The translations under genes and the position numbers were made by a program. Below, piece after piece: positions 1 through 8,483 of a DNA stretch of 36,709 bases. How positions within the stretch are numbered: the stretch's first letter is position 1; every line of letters starts with the position of its first letter. The notes below the pieces were generated by a model. The model had not been told where the DNA came from. It did not search any database and saw only the letters and a program-made list of their open reading frames with translations. Origin of the DNA: CAUZSN01 sp963582345 (GTDB lineage Bacteria > Planctomycetota > Planctomycetia > Planctomycetales > Planctomycetaceae); the NCBI GenBank assembly GCA_963582345.1, contig CAUZSN010000012.1, positions 1 to 36,709 of the forward strand, in the 5' to 3' direction.

Positions 1-2027
1 TTGTTTGAAGACGCGTCATCAACAAAATTCGTACTAGTTGACGACTCCGATTCGCCGAATGTCGTTTGCTCAACGTCTTTTGAATAATCCGTTTGGACAA
101 GTTCCGTTTCCGCAATGAATTCGCTGGGAATCGTATACAGTTTTCGGCCGTAGCTTTTGCGCTGGATGGTATGAGTCAGATAAAGTTGTTCCTTGGCCCG
201 TGTCATGCCGACGAATAGCAATCGACGTTCTTCCTCCAATTCACGCAAGTTGCCGTCATGCAGAGAGCGTTCGTGCGGGATCACGTTATGTTCAACGGCC
301 ACGATGAATACGACGGAGAATTCCAAGCCTTTGGCTGCGTGCAGTGTCATCAGGGTGACTTTACCAGCCGATTTATCCACACTATCTACGTCTGACGCCA
401 AGCTGGCCGTTTCCAAAAACCCTTCAAGCGACCACTCCTCTTCATACATTTCGTCGTATTGGTGCGCGGCAGACAGAAGTTCGTCAATGTTGGCCGAACA
501 CTGGATGTCCTTCTCCGACAAGCTGTCCTCCCAGCCTTTGGTGTAGCGAGTGCGCTGAATGATCTTTTCCAATAGTTCTTGGATCGAGCCGACTTCGTCC
601 AATGACAACTCGGCCATCAACCTTGCGAACGACTTGACCGCCTTCATGGCGCGGGGCGATAAATCTGGGATCTCATCCGCACGCCGACATGCTTCCAGAA
701 AAGTTAGACTCTGAGAATCGGCCCAAGCGACGAGCTTGCCGCGCGTCTTCTTGCCAATTCCTCGGGATGGCTTATTGACGATCCGTTGAAATGCCGTTTG
801 ATCGGCCGCGTTTTCAATAATCCGCAGGTAGGCCAGCAAATCCTTGATTTCGGCACGCTCATAAAAGGCGACTCCGGTGGTAACCTGATATGGGATGCGC
901 TGCCGCGTGAATCCAATTTCGAGTTCACGTGAAAGGGCGTTGACCCGGTAGAATACAGAACAATCGGACCACTGGAATTCGCCCGATTCGACGCACTCGC
1001 GGATTTTTCGCCCGATCCAATCAGCCTCGTGTCTGCCGTCGCGAAAGCAACATAACTGGACCGGCGTACCCAGTTGGTTGTCAGTTACCAGCCTCTTGTC
1101 CTTGCGATAACGATTGTGGGTAATCAAACGGTCGGCGGCCCGCAGAATCTGTTTGGTGCTGCGGAAATTCTGTTCCAGCCGAACGACCTTAGCACTGGGA
1201 AAATCGGACTCAAAACGTAAAATGTTGCCTATCTGGGCGCCCCGCCAGCCGTAGATGGATTGATCTGGATCGCCAGTGACGCACAAATTGGGATGGTCGC
1301 GAGACAGAGCAGTCACGATCCGGTACTGCGCCAAGTTCGTGTCCTGGTATTCGTCTACTAGAACAAATTCATACCGTTCGTCCATTTCGCGGCGCAGTTC
1401 AACGTTTTCGGTCAGCAGCGTGACGACGTGCAGCAGCAAATCGTCGAAGTCGACGGCGTTTGATTTCAGCAGTAATTTCTGATACTCGGGATACACTCGG
1501 GCCATAACGGCCTGTGTGTGGTCGCCGACTGAATCCTGGAACGATCGGACGCATTGTTCCGCTGTCTGCATGTCATTTTTTGCCCGGCTAATGCGAGCAG
1601 CGATCTTCCCCGCTGGAAAATGACTCGCATCAATGTCTAGTTGACGCAAGACCTGCCGAATAAGCTGTCGTTGATCAGCGGTGTCGAAGATGGAGAAGTT
1701 TGATTTCAGACCAACAAATTCAGCCTTGGCGCGCAGTAATCGAGCGCAAAATCGATGAAACGTACTGATCCAAACGCGGCAACCTGGCAAAAGGCGGACG
1801 ACTCGTTCAAACATTTCATCTGCAGCTTTATTCGTGAACGTGATGGCCAAAATCTTCCGTGGATCAATTCCCCGTTCAATCAACAGGGCGATCCTCCGAG
1901 TAATAACGCGAGTTTTCCCCGACCCAGGACCTGCCAATACAAGCAGTGGACCGTGAAAATGAGTGACGACCTGCTGCTGACTTGGCGTTAGGTTGTCCAA
2001 GCCAGATGCATTGAGACTTGAATTCAT
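1..2027 (-). CDS. UvrD/PcrA-type ATP-dependent DNA helicase (C-terminus beyond the window)
   Basis: Superfamily 1A 3'-5' helicase that would unwind DNA in nucleotide-excision and mismatch repair and strip proteins from DNA. Reading the minus strand from the ATG at 2027 gives 675 codons without a stop; the gene runs off the left edge. Visible motifs are the Walker A AGPGSGKT (residues 32-39), an ITFTNKAA motif soon after, the Walker B DEYQD (225-229), QSIYGWRGA (about 255-263), a QNFRST motif, and near the C-terminal part TLHAAKGLEF and LLFVGMTRAK. These are the standard motif set of UvrD/PcrA/Rep in order. Which of the three it is cannot be settled, because the C-terminal tail that separates them lies outside. 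It ends in a serine/aspartate-rich stretch at the edge. No partner gene is visible; the upstream neighbour is convergent to nothing and 610 bases away. Confidence 0.93.
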   Translation of the reverse strand, partial: MNSSLNASGLDNLTPSQQQVVTHFHGPLLVLAGPGSGKTRVITRRIALLIERGIDPRKILAITFTNKAADEMFERVVRLLPGCRVWISTFHRFCARLLRAKAEFVGLKSNFSIFDTADQRQLIRQVLRQLDIDASHFPAGKIAARISRAKNDMQTAEQCVRSFQDSVGDHTQAVMARVYPEYQKLLLKSNAVDFDDLLLHVVTLLTENVELRREMDERYEFVLVDEYQDTNLAQYRIVTALSRDHPNLCVTGDPDQSIYGWRGAQIGNILRFESDFPSAKVVRLEQNFRSTKQILRAADRLITHNRYRKDKRLVTDNQLGTPVQLCCFRDGRHEADWIGRKIRECVESGEFQWSDCSVFYRVNALSRELEIGFTRQRIPYQVTTGVAFYERAEIKDLLAYLRIIENAADQTAFQRIVNKPSRGIGKKTRGKLVAWADSQSLTFLEACRRADEIPDLSPRAMKAVKSFARLMAELSLDEVGSIQELLEKIIQRTRYTKGWEDSLSEKDIQCSANIDELLSAAHQYDEMYEEEWSLEGFLETASLASDVDSVDKSAGKVTLMTLHAAKGLEFSVVFIVAVEHNVIPHERSLHDGNLRELEEERRLLFVGMTRAKEQLYLTHTIQRKSYGRKLYTIPSEFIAETELVQTDYSKDVEQTTFGESESSTSTNFVDDASSN

Positions 2028-2318
2028 CGGCACAAAAGCAGTTCCCTCTGGTCGCGAAATTGAGCGAGCGAAGTGCATGCGGCCGGCAAGCGTGCTAAAA
2101 CTCGAAAAAAGCAGCTGTTACGCACCACGTGAAGAAGCTGATCAAGCGAAGCGTGACGGCTAAGTCCAGGCCCCGCGGCCAGTACAATGATGATCAATTC
2201 CGATTGTATTGACCAGAGAACCCAAGAAAAACTGGAAAACGCTACCAGAGAATTCAATTTCACGAACAATGCATGGCTATTAGACTGCGCAGATTAGCTC
2301 ATCGGACATACGGACCGG

Positions 2319-2352
2319 GTAAAGACTGAAGGAGTCGTCCTTCAGTCTTTAC
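2319..2352. repeat. Perfect 15-bp inverted repeat with 4-base loop
   Basis: The arms are GTAAAGACTGAAGGA (2319-2333) and TCCTTCAGTCTTTAC (2338-2352), separated by GTCG. The match is perfect. It lies in the intergenic stretch between two divergent genes (helicase start at 2027, exported protein start at 2640). No run of T follows on either strand, so it is not a textbook intrinsic terminator. It could be a structured 5' leader, a protein-binding palindrome or a small mobile repeat. Only one copy was noticed in the window. Confidence 0.75.
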
Positions 2353-2536
2353 ATAAATCTGAAACTCTGAGCTGCACAGTTTTCCTAGGGTTCCCAGGTG
2401 AACAGAAAACTTGGCAAATGCCCAATCGTTCACTGTGGCCACAGGAATAGTTTTTTTAGGACTCGAGAAACAACTGGTGAGAAAAAAATAAAGAGTGGAA
2501 GGCCGAGTCTGCCTGTCGATATTGGAAGACTAGAGC

Positions 2537-2575
2537 TGTGCCAGTAAACCACGAGTTGGTTTAGAATGCTGCACA
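2537..2575 (+). promoter_or_regulatory. Possible leader hairpin before the 745-aa exported protein
   Basis: Two nested pairs are visible: TGTGC (2537-2541) with GCACA (2571-2575), and TAAACC (2545-2550) with GGTTTA (2558-2563), leaving a 7-base loop and an internal loop. Just after it a 17-codon frame (ATG at 2587, TGA at 2638-2640) ends on the ATG of the large gene in a TGATG overlap. This arrangement can couple translation of a leader to the main gene, but each element is short enough to be chance. Confidence 0.25.
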
Positions 2576-2639
2576 AATCGCGAACCATGCTTTGCGTTCT
2601 TCGAACGTGGAACAAAAGATTAAATGGAGTCAAGCAGTG

Positions 2640-4877
2640 ATGCAACAAACTGGAACCGATGTCCGCAAGATTTTCTGGGCCAGAAAGTCCATCTTATTCA
2701 GTGGTTTTATTATTCTTGCCGCGACGACGGTGTGGGCCGTTGATGATCCTATGCATGGACCTGGATCGTCCAAAAATGGTCTGCGTGGCATTCTTTCCAC
2801 CGAAGTTCCCGAAGATCTTTCCGCGGAGGCATTTGCGGTTTTAGACGGAAACTGGAAGGAGTGGAGCGAAGACGTCGCCGGAACAGTCGCCGAACTTTAC
2901 GAAAATAAAAACTTGGATGTCGCGGGGCAACGAGAGGTGATCGCTAAGTTAAAATCCAGGCTGAAAGTGATGGAAACCTCACTTGCTGATATCCGGTACC
3001 GGAGCATTTTTGATCCGCTTTATACGTTGCACGGTCGAATAGCTCGCCGCGTGGACATCGCCACGGCAACACTCGATACACTCGACAATACTTCCGAATC
3101 GGAAAAAGTTGCCCGGTTGGAGTCTGCTCGTCGTGCGTTGAACAAGGCAGTCGAAAACCTGAGTGTGTACTTGCGGCCGATGGCGAACGGAAGCAGATGG
3201 CTTACGTACGTGCGTGCTAAGCAAGTCAGTGCGGCGATTGTGCAGACGGTTTCATCCCAGCCGTCCATTCCCGTCTTGCTCGGCGTACAACGCAAGTTTA
3301 AGGAAATGGACGGAGCTCTGGATGACACTCAGCGCAGATTTCTGAGCCAAAGCCCATTCGCCTCATTGGAACGATCACTGGACACCTACCTGACACTTGC
3401 TCAAGAAAAGACCAAGTCAACTGATCGTTCGACACTACGCGAGTCGTTAGCACGTCTTATCGGTGCTCTGGAAGACTACGAAAGAGACAACAGCAGTGCT
3501 GCCGCAATCATGGCACGAAAAGCATACGGCCAAATTTGCGATCTCGCACCTGATGGTGGCCAACGAATCACTGATGCGATGCGCACGCACTATTTCAATT
3601 ACAATCTGAAGGTCGTGGCTTCCGAGGCGTTCCTATCTCGAATGATGGCTAAAGTCCGTACAGAAGAAGGTCCGGTCCGCGATTACGTTTTGGGAGCCGA
3701 TATTTATGGCGAGCAGACAACCAAGGCCACAGTTGGCATTGATCTGAAGCCAAGTGACGTTGGTGCACGCTTCCACGTTACACTAGACGGCGTCACTGAA
3801 TCAGACACGCAGGGGGTTACAGAGCAAGCGACAATTTACACATCAGGTTACCACAGTTTCTTGGCAACGAAAGAAGTCTCCTTCGACGGAGACAAGTTTA
3901 AGACACATCCGGCCACGATTTCGGTAAATCCAAGCAACACGACAACTGGCGCCCGGACAAAGGTCAGCGGAATTCCAATTTTCGGATCGTTTTTCGATAG
4001 TTATGCCGTCAGTGAAGCACGGCGAAGACGAGGCCAGTCGGAAGCCATCGCTGTCGACCGCGTGTCGCGCAAGGTGATTCCTAAGTTCAACAAGGCTGTC
4101 GACGAAGAATTTGGCGACGCCAACGTTCAGTTAGACGAACGGGTGAACGCTCCCTTGCGTGAACTGAACTTGTACCCGTCCGAAAAGCACTTCCGTACAT
4201 CCGAGACAAAATTGTGGATCAGCACCCGCTTGATGGAAACGGACGAGTTGTCAGGTGACCGACCCAACACGACACTGACGTCGACGAAGGGAATTGTCAT
4301 CCACTTGCATGAAAGCCTGCTAAATAACAGCCTCGACCGCATGGAACTGGCCGGACGGACCGTGACCGAAGACGAGCTGAAGAGAAAATTGGAAACGTTG
4401 CTTACGAAGACAGTTGGTCGCGATGTAAAATTCCAGGCCAACGAATCCAAGGACGCCGATGATGATGATTCTGACGACAAACAGCCGACAACGCTGGTTT
4501 TCCCAGCATCCGATCCAATTCGGATCCACATCGAAGATGGAAGCTTGTCGTTAATCATTCGCACTGGATTGAAGCAGGAAGAAGGCAAGGACGACATACC
4601 GACCCAGAAAATTACGGTGCCGCTTGAATTCTCAGTCGAAGGCGACGACATTGTGATCAAACGAGGGACAGTTTCGGTTTCACCGGTCGAGCGTCCTAAA
4701 AATCGATTCGTCCAAATCGCCCGTGCCGGGGTCGTTCGCAAAAAGATTCAATCGGCCTTGCCAGAACGAAAGCTAGACCGCTTCATTTCGGTCGAACGTG
4801 ACGGTTTGGAATCTGTCGACGTCGCCATCGCACAAATCAAGACACTCGGCGGCTGGGTGAGTGTCGTGATCGAATAA
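2640..4877 (+). CDS. Large exported protein of unknown function
   Basis: This is 745 aa from the ATG at 2640; GGAG sits 10 bases upstream. An in-frame TTG at 2592 would add 16 residues in front of the signal peptide and is less likely. The N-terminus has basic residues, a hydrophobic stretch (about residues 17-31) and a plausible cleavage site after VWA (31-33), so the product is probably exported to the periplasm or outer membrane. Residues of about 40-330 look helical and charged; the second half is richer in beta-type sequence, with the acidic run DADDDDSDDK interrupting it. There are no further membrane segments and I recognise no enzyme motif. I do not recognise the family beyond its general resemblance to long conserved planctomycete orphans. 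It stands alone: the neighbours on either side are non-coding. Confidence 0.85.
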   Translation: MQQTGTDVRKIFWARKSILFSGFIILAATTVWAVDDPMHGPGSSKNGLRGILSTEVPEDLSAEAFAVLDGNWKEWSEDVAGTVAELYENKNLDVAGQREVIAKLKSRLKVMETSLADIRYRSIFDPLYTLHGRIARRVDIATATLDTLDNTSESEKVARLESARRALNKAVENLSVYLRPMANGSRWLTYVRAKQVSAAIVQTVSSQPSIPVLLGVQRKFKEMDGALDDTQRRFLSQSPFASLERSLDTYLTLAQEKTKSTDRSTLRESLARLIGALEDYERDNSSAAAIMARKAYGQICDLAPDGGQRITDAMRTHYFNYNLKVVASEAFLSRMMAKVRTEEGPVRDYVLGADIYGEQTTKATVGIDLKPSDVGARFHVTLDGVTESDTQGVTEQATIYTSGYHSFLATKEVSFDGDKFKTHPATISVNPSNTTTGARTKVSGIPIFGSFFDSYAVSEARRRRGQSEAIAVDRVSRKVIPKFNKAVDEEFGDANVQLDERVNAPLRELNLYPSEKHFRTSETKLWISTRLMETDELSGDRPNTTLTSTKGIVIHLHESLLNNSLDRMELAGRTVTEDELKRKLETLLTKTVGRDVKFQANESKDADDDDSDDKQPTTLVFPASDPIRIHIEDGSLSLIIRTGLKQEEGKDDIPTQKITVPLEFSVEGDDIVIKRGTVSVSPVERPKNRFVQIARAGVVRKKIQSALPERKLDRFISVERDGLESVDVAIAQIKTLGGWVSVVIE

Positions 4878-4878
4878 A

Positions 4879-5589
4879 TCACAGCGGCAACAGCCGGACA
4901 CAAAAACAGGGAGAGGGTGAATAGGATCTGTGAAGGAATTTCGAAACTAGATCCACACGTTCTGGTACTGGGAATTCATCAATCCCTACACAGCTCTCGA
5001 TAAGATCTCCTATCATGGAGTCTCTGTGGTAATTTAAACTCTTTGTCTGACAGACGTTTGTCGAACATACTAATCGGTATGTAGAATCGGTTTGGTTGGT
5101 CCTGACGCTACCAAGTGTCCAGACTATCACACGAAACGGACCGGCGCCACGATTGAGTGAAAAACAAAAAAATACGGGTAAAGCCTCAGGAGTTGAATTG
5201 ACACAATCAGTGGGGAAGTTATGATACATAGAGTCTTGGAGCCTGGGATCCTTGCTCACAGTGCTGAATTCTCGGTCAATGAATAAAGTAAGTCTCGCCG
5301 GGGAACGAGCGAAGGGTAGGCTCTCGAGAAAGACTTTTCCCCACCTGCGAATGGGAGCCACTCGCTTAAGAACCGTGTATCGAGGCAGTGAATCGTCGGG
5401 ATCAGCTGCGTTTAGATTTGTCGTTCCTAGGTGGATCTGGTTTCCGGTCATTTGTGAAGTACGACTGACAGGGGCGTTTGATAAACTAGCTGTTTGCGAG
5501 TTTTCAGCGACACACTGACTTCCGTAGATCCCGCGACAAACGGACGTTCGGTATTGACTGGACCTGTGGAAGGACGGAACTGTAACCAA
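4879..5589 (-). CDS. Doubtful 236-codon open frame
   Basis: A stop-free minus-strand frame of 236 codons fills most of the 1.2-kb gap before rho, beginning with TTG at 5589 and ending two bases past the stop of the convergent large gene. A run this long is unusual for non-coding DNA of about 50% GC, which is the only argument for it. Against it: rare start codon, no visible ribosome-binding site, a Ser/Arg/Thr/Cys-rich composition with no hydrophobic core, no motif I recognise, and a strong promoter-like element on the opposite strand inside it. I think it is probably not a gene, though a decayed gene is possible. Confidence 0.15.
   Translation of the reverse strand: MVTVPSFHRSSQYRTSVCRGIYGSQCVAENSQTASLSNAPVSRTSQMTGNQIHLGTTNLNAADPDDSLPRYTVLKRVAPIRRWGKVFLESLPFARSPARLTLFIDREFSTVSKDPRLQDSMYHNFPTDCVNSTPEALPVFFCFSLNRGAGPFRVIVWTLGSVRTNQTDSTYRLVCSTNVCQTKSLNYHRDSMIGDLIESCVGIDEFPVPERVDLVSKFLHRSYSPSPCFCVRLLPL
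5199..5226 (+). promoter_or_regulatory. Near-consensus sigma70-type promoter
   Basis: TTGACA (5199-5204), a 16-base spacer and TATGAT (5221-5226) form an almost ideal housekeeping promoter reading rightwards, with a start expected near 5233. No convincing gene follows until rho at 6075, so it would make either an unusually long rho leader (about 840 bases) or a separate non-coding RNA. Confidence 0.5.
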
Positions 5590-5840
5590 GCGCTCGGTTC
5601 GATTGGTCTGCGGCTCCGCATATCTTCTTGGAAATTCGGAAGCTGAATTCGTCAGCCTGTTGTGGACGGTTCGGTCTGCAATGAATTTCTGTTCGGTGCG
5701 TTTTCGAGACCCTCACGCCACAACAGCACTTGCGACCGAAATGAAATATAAGTTGCGGAATCAATTGTCCTGTGGACTTTCACGATAAGTGTGTTGCTTG
5801 CAGCCATTCAACATAAATTAGTGCTGTTTTCAACAATTCG

Positions 5841-5946
5841 GAACAAGCGAACCTGAAAGGATCGTTGAGTTGTGGTGAGGGGATTCAAGTGTAATCGCAT
5901 TCGCCCTGTGTTGAAACGACCGCTTGTTCGCAAAACTGCTTCAGGT
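5841..5946 (+). promoter_or_regulatory. Possible pseudoknotted leader upstream of rho
   Basis: Two complementary pairs cross each other: GAACAAGCG (5841-5849) with CGCTTGTTC (5921-5929), and ACCTGAA (5851-5857) with TTCAGGT (5940-5946). Because the second pair starts inside the first loop and ends outside it, both together would form an H-type pseudoknot with single-base, 63-base and 10-base connectors. A further small hairpin, GAACGA (5954-5959) with TCGTTC (5970-5975), follows. The element ends about 130 bases before the chosen rho start. rho is autoregulated through its leader in several bacteria, so a regulatory role is plausible but inferred. Confidence 0.35.
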
Positions 5947-6074
5947 AAGGATTGAACGAATTCTAGTAATCGTTCGGTCCGACTTGGGACGATGGCGTTT
6001 TTCATCATTTGGAACTCGTGTCGTCGGATGAATTCTCGTTTCGCAATCTTCGGACCGAACTGAAAAAACGGAAT

Positions 6075-7532
6075 ATGTCAATGACTGAAAAAAAGATCGC
6101 CGATGAACTGCAACACGGCGAGATAACCGTCAACAAAGATGCAACGCCATCGGACGTAAACGAGAATCGCGAAAGCGAGAAGTCCGAGGATCAATCGGAC
6201 GCCGACACACCGTCGCGAGGCAAAATGGTGCAAGTGGACGGAGAGGGTGAGTCGGGACGATCCGAATCGCAACATGGTGACTCAAACATACGGCGGCGGC
6301 GCCGCCGCAGACGCCGCGGTGTCCCCACGTCTGGTCGGTCCCAGTCCCACAACCAATCCCAATCCAGGGGACGCTCGCGGTCGCGGCGGCCACAAGTGTC
6401 GGGGCAGAACGGGCAAGAAATCAGCGGTACTATCGACGGTGTCCTTGAATTGCACCCGAAAGGTTATGGTTTTCTCCGTGACCCGCAGAAGAACTATGCC
6501 GCGCAGGACATCGACGCATTCGTGTCCAGTTCTGTCATTGAGAAATACAGGCTGCGTGAAGGCGTTTTGATCCGCGGCGAAGTTGGTCCAGGCTCCAAGG
6601 GGCAAGGCCCGCGACTTAAGGCCATCGCAACCGTTGATGGGCTGGAACTAGAAGAGTATCAAAACGTCAAATTCTTCGACGACTTAACTCCGGTCACGCC
6701 CTTTGAAAAGATTTCTTTGGAGACCGGCCCCACCCCGATCACGATGCGCGTCATGGATTTGCTGACGCCGATCGGCAAGGGACAACGCGCGTTGCTGGTG
6801 GCACCGCCTCGGACCGGCAAGACAATGCTTTTGCAAGAAATCGCCAATGCGGTCAGCACCAACCACCCAGAAGTCGATCTAATAGTGTTGCTCATTGACG
6901 AACGACCTGAAGAAGTGACGGAAATGCGGCGGACAATCAAGGGCGAAGTGGTCGCGTCGTCGATGGACCGCGAAATCGAAAGCCACGTGCGAATCAGCCA
7001 ATTGATTATTGAACGTGGGAAGCGACTGGCGGAAATGGGACGCGACGTCTTCATCCTTATGGACAGCATTACACGTACGGCACGAGCGTTCAACAAGTGG
7101 ATCGGTAACACGGGTCGCACAATGACGGGCGGCTTGGATATCAAAGCACTGGAAGTGCCGCGAAAAATGTTTGGCACGGCGCGGCGTTTCGATGAAGGTG
7201 GTTCATTGACCGTCACGGCGACCGCCTTGATCGACACAGGCAGCCGAATGGATGACGCCATCTTTCAAGAATTCAAAGGTACGGGCAACATGGAGTTGGT
7301 CCTGAGTCGCGATCTGGCCGACCGTAGAATTTGGCCGGCGATCGACATTACCAAGTCCGGCACACGGCACGAGGAGAAACTATTCTCGCCTGATGTGATG
7401 GAAGGCATCACGATGCTTCGTCGTAGCCTGATTTCGCTAAGTCCGGTCGAAGCGATGGAGCAGTTGATCCGCACGCTGGAACGCTTCCCCACGAATGTGG
7501 AATTCGTAGAAAAGATCCGGTCCATTCTGTGA
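6075..7532 (+). CDS. rho: Transcription termination factor Rho
   Basis: Hexameric RNA-dependent ATPase that ends transcription at unstructured C-rich transcripts. From the ATG at 6075 it is 485 aa; an in-frame TTG at 6009 and another ATG at 6081 are alternatives. The enzyme is unmistakable: the RNA-binding OB/cold-shock domain (about residues 115-190, with GYGFLRD), Walker A APPRTGKT (243-250), the LLIDERPEEVTEMRR block, LMDSITR, the TGG and EEGGSLT-like segments, DTGSRMDDAIFQEFKGTGNMEL and a normal C-terminus. The odd part is the N-terminus: instead of a compact helical bundle there are about 110 residues of acidic then Ser/Arg-rich low-complexity sequence containing a run of nine arginines (about 73-81). 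Such N-terminal insertions are known in Rho of actinobacteria and some other phyla, where they add RNA affinity. It is transcribed alone, after a long non-coding leader. Confidence 0.97.
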   Translation: MSMTEKKIADELQHGEITVNKDATPSDVNENRESEKSEDQSDADTPSRGKMVQVDGEGESGRSESQHGDSNIRRRRRRRRRGVPTSGRSQSHNQSQSRGRSRSRRPQVSGQNGQEISGTIDGVLELHPKGYGFLRDPQKNYAAQDIDAFVSSSVIEKYRLREGVLIRGEVGPGSKGQGPRLKAIATVDGLELEEYQNVKFFDDLTPVTPFEKISLETGPTPITMRVMDLLTPIGKGQRALLVAPPRTGKTMLLQEIANAVSTNHPEVDLIVLLIDERPEEVTEMRRTIKGEVVASSMDREIESHVRISQLIIERGKRLAEMGRDVFILMDSITRTARAFNKWIGNTGRTMTGGLDIKALEVPRKMFGTARRFDEGGSLTVTATALIDTGSRMDDAIFQEFKGTGNMELVLSRDLADRRIWPAIDITKSGTRHEEKLFSPDVMEGITMLRRSLISLSPVEAMEQLIRTLERFPTNVEFVEKIRSIL

Positions 7533-7616
7533 CCGCTGACTCGGAAGTACCGCACTGGGTGCCGACACGTCTCAAATTCTTGTAGCGCACTTTCGTAGAC
7601 GAGGTTTCGCTTCGAG

Positions 7617-8471
7617 TCACGTGGGCATGATTGCAAATTCCTGCTGGAGTGCCTCGATTTCACTCCCACCACCCTGCACAAAGCAGATATAAACCAAACC
7701 GCCTTCGGTCCAAGCGGCCACGGCAGTTGAGCGTTGCGGATAGCGAGTCGTTGCGGATATGAAAGTGAAGATGTTTGGCGGTTCCACCACCCGTGATTGT
7801 TCGATGACAAGTAGTACACCGTCGATTGGTCGCCTCATTTCCTGCAACTGAAAACCGTAAAGAGCTGCGACATGATCACTGCCGCTAAGCTGTAATCCCT
7901 TTGGACGCACTACGCGCAAACTACGAAGGTCGGACCAACCAGAAGGCAGATTGGCGCGAAAACTACCGTCGAAATCTGCATACTGATCAAGATGCAAATC
8001 TGTCTCTTGTTCAAGTTTTGCCAGCGTCAAACTTGATTCGGGCCAAAAAGGTGAATACCACGCGACAAACACCACGGCAAGACATACAACAATCGCAACG
8101 GTAAGACGAAACCATCGTCGGCAATGTATGGAGACCGGCGGGGAAGTGGGCAGCGACTGGACCGACTTGGTACCAGTGTCGATTTCGGCATTGCTTCCGA
8201 CATAGGACGTGCTATTGTCGTCTTGGCAAGTCCATGCGAGTGGACGGTCAGACACTGTCGCTAGCAAGTTTGTTTTTAAATTCCAAGGGACTGGCACGTC
8301 ACGTATCACTCGCCCAAGTTGTCGATCCAGAGTTTTCCGACCGTGAAAGATTTTTGCACAGTGACGGCACGATTCCAAATGCGCAGCAGCCGATGTCAAC
8401 TCTGACTCCGCTAAGTCGCCAGAGTCGGGTCGAACAACTTCGACTAATTCAAGTGCAGTTCGGCAGTCCAT
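7617..8471 (-). CDS. Membrane-bound zinc-finger anti-sigma factor
   Basis: Probable antagonist of the ECF sigma factor encoded immediately before it (12-base gap, same strand). The 284-aa protein has a cytoplasmic N-terminus with the H-x3-C-x2-C anti-sigma zinc motif (H31, C35, C38 in HLESCRHC), then a single membrane helix (about residues 121-140, rich in V, A and I), then an extracytoplasmic domain of about 140 residues with no motif I recognise. The topology is the usual one: the inner domain holds the sigma factor, and an outside signal releases it. The outer domain would be the sensor. What it senses cannot be read from the sequence. It is convergent with rho, with 84 bases between them. 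Confidence 0.82.
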   Translation of the reverse strand: MDCRTALELVEVVRPDSGDLAESELTSAAAHLESCRHCAKIFHGRKTLDRQLGRVIRDVPVPWNLKTNLLATVSDRPLAWTCQDDNSTSYVGSNAEIDTGTKSVQSLPTSPPVSIHCRRWFRLTVAIVVCLAVVFVAWYSPFWPESSLTLAKLEQETDLHLDQYADFDGSFRANLPSGWSDLRSLRVVRPKGLQLSGSDHVAALYGFQLQEMRRPIDGVLLVIEQSRVVEPPNIFTFISATTRYPQRSTAVAAWTEGGLVYICFVQGGGSEIEALQQEFAIMPT

Positions 8472-8483
8472 TTGATGATTCTT

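Noticed and set aside
4127..4741. 204-codon minus-strand open frame
   Set aside because: It lies entirely inside the 745-aa exported protein gene and has the Ser/Arg-rich look of an antisense shadow.
6659..7261. 200-codon minus-strand open frame
   Set aside because: Antisense shadow of the conserved ATPase domain of rho.
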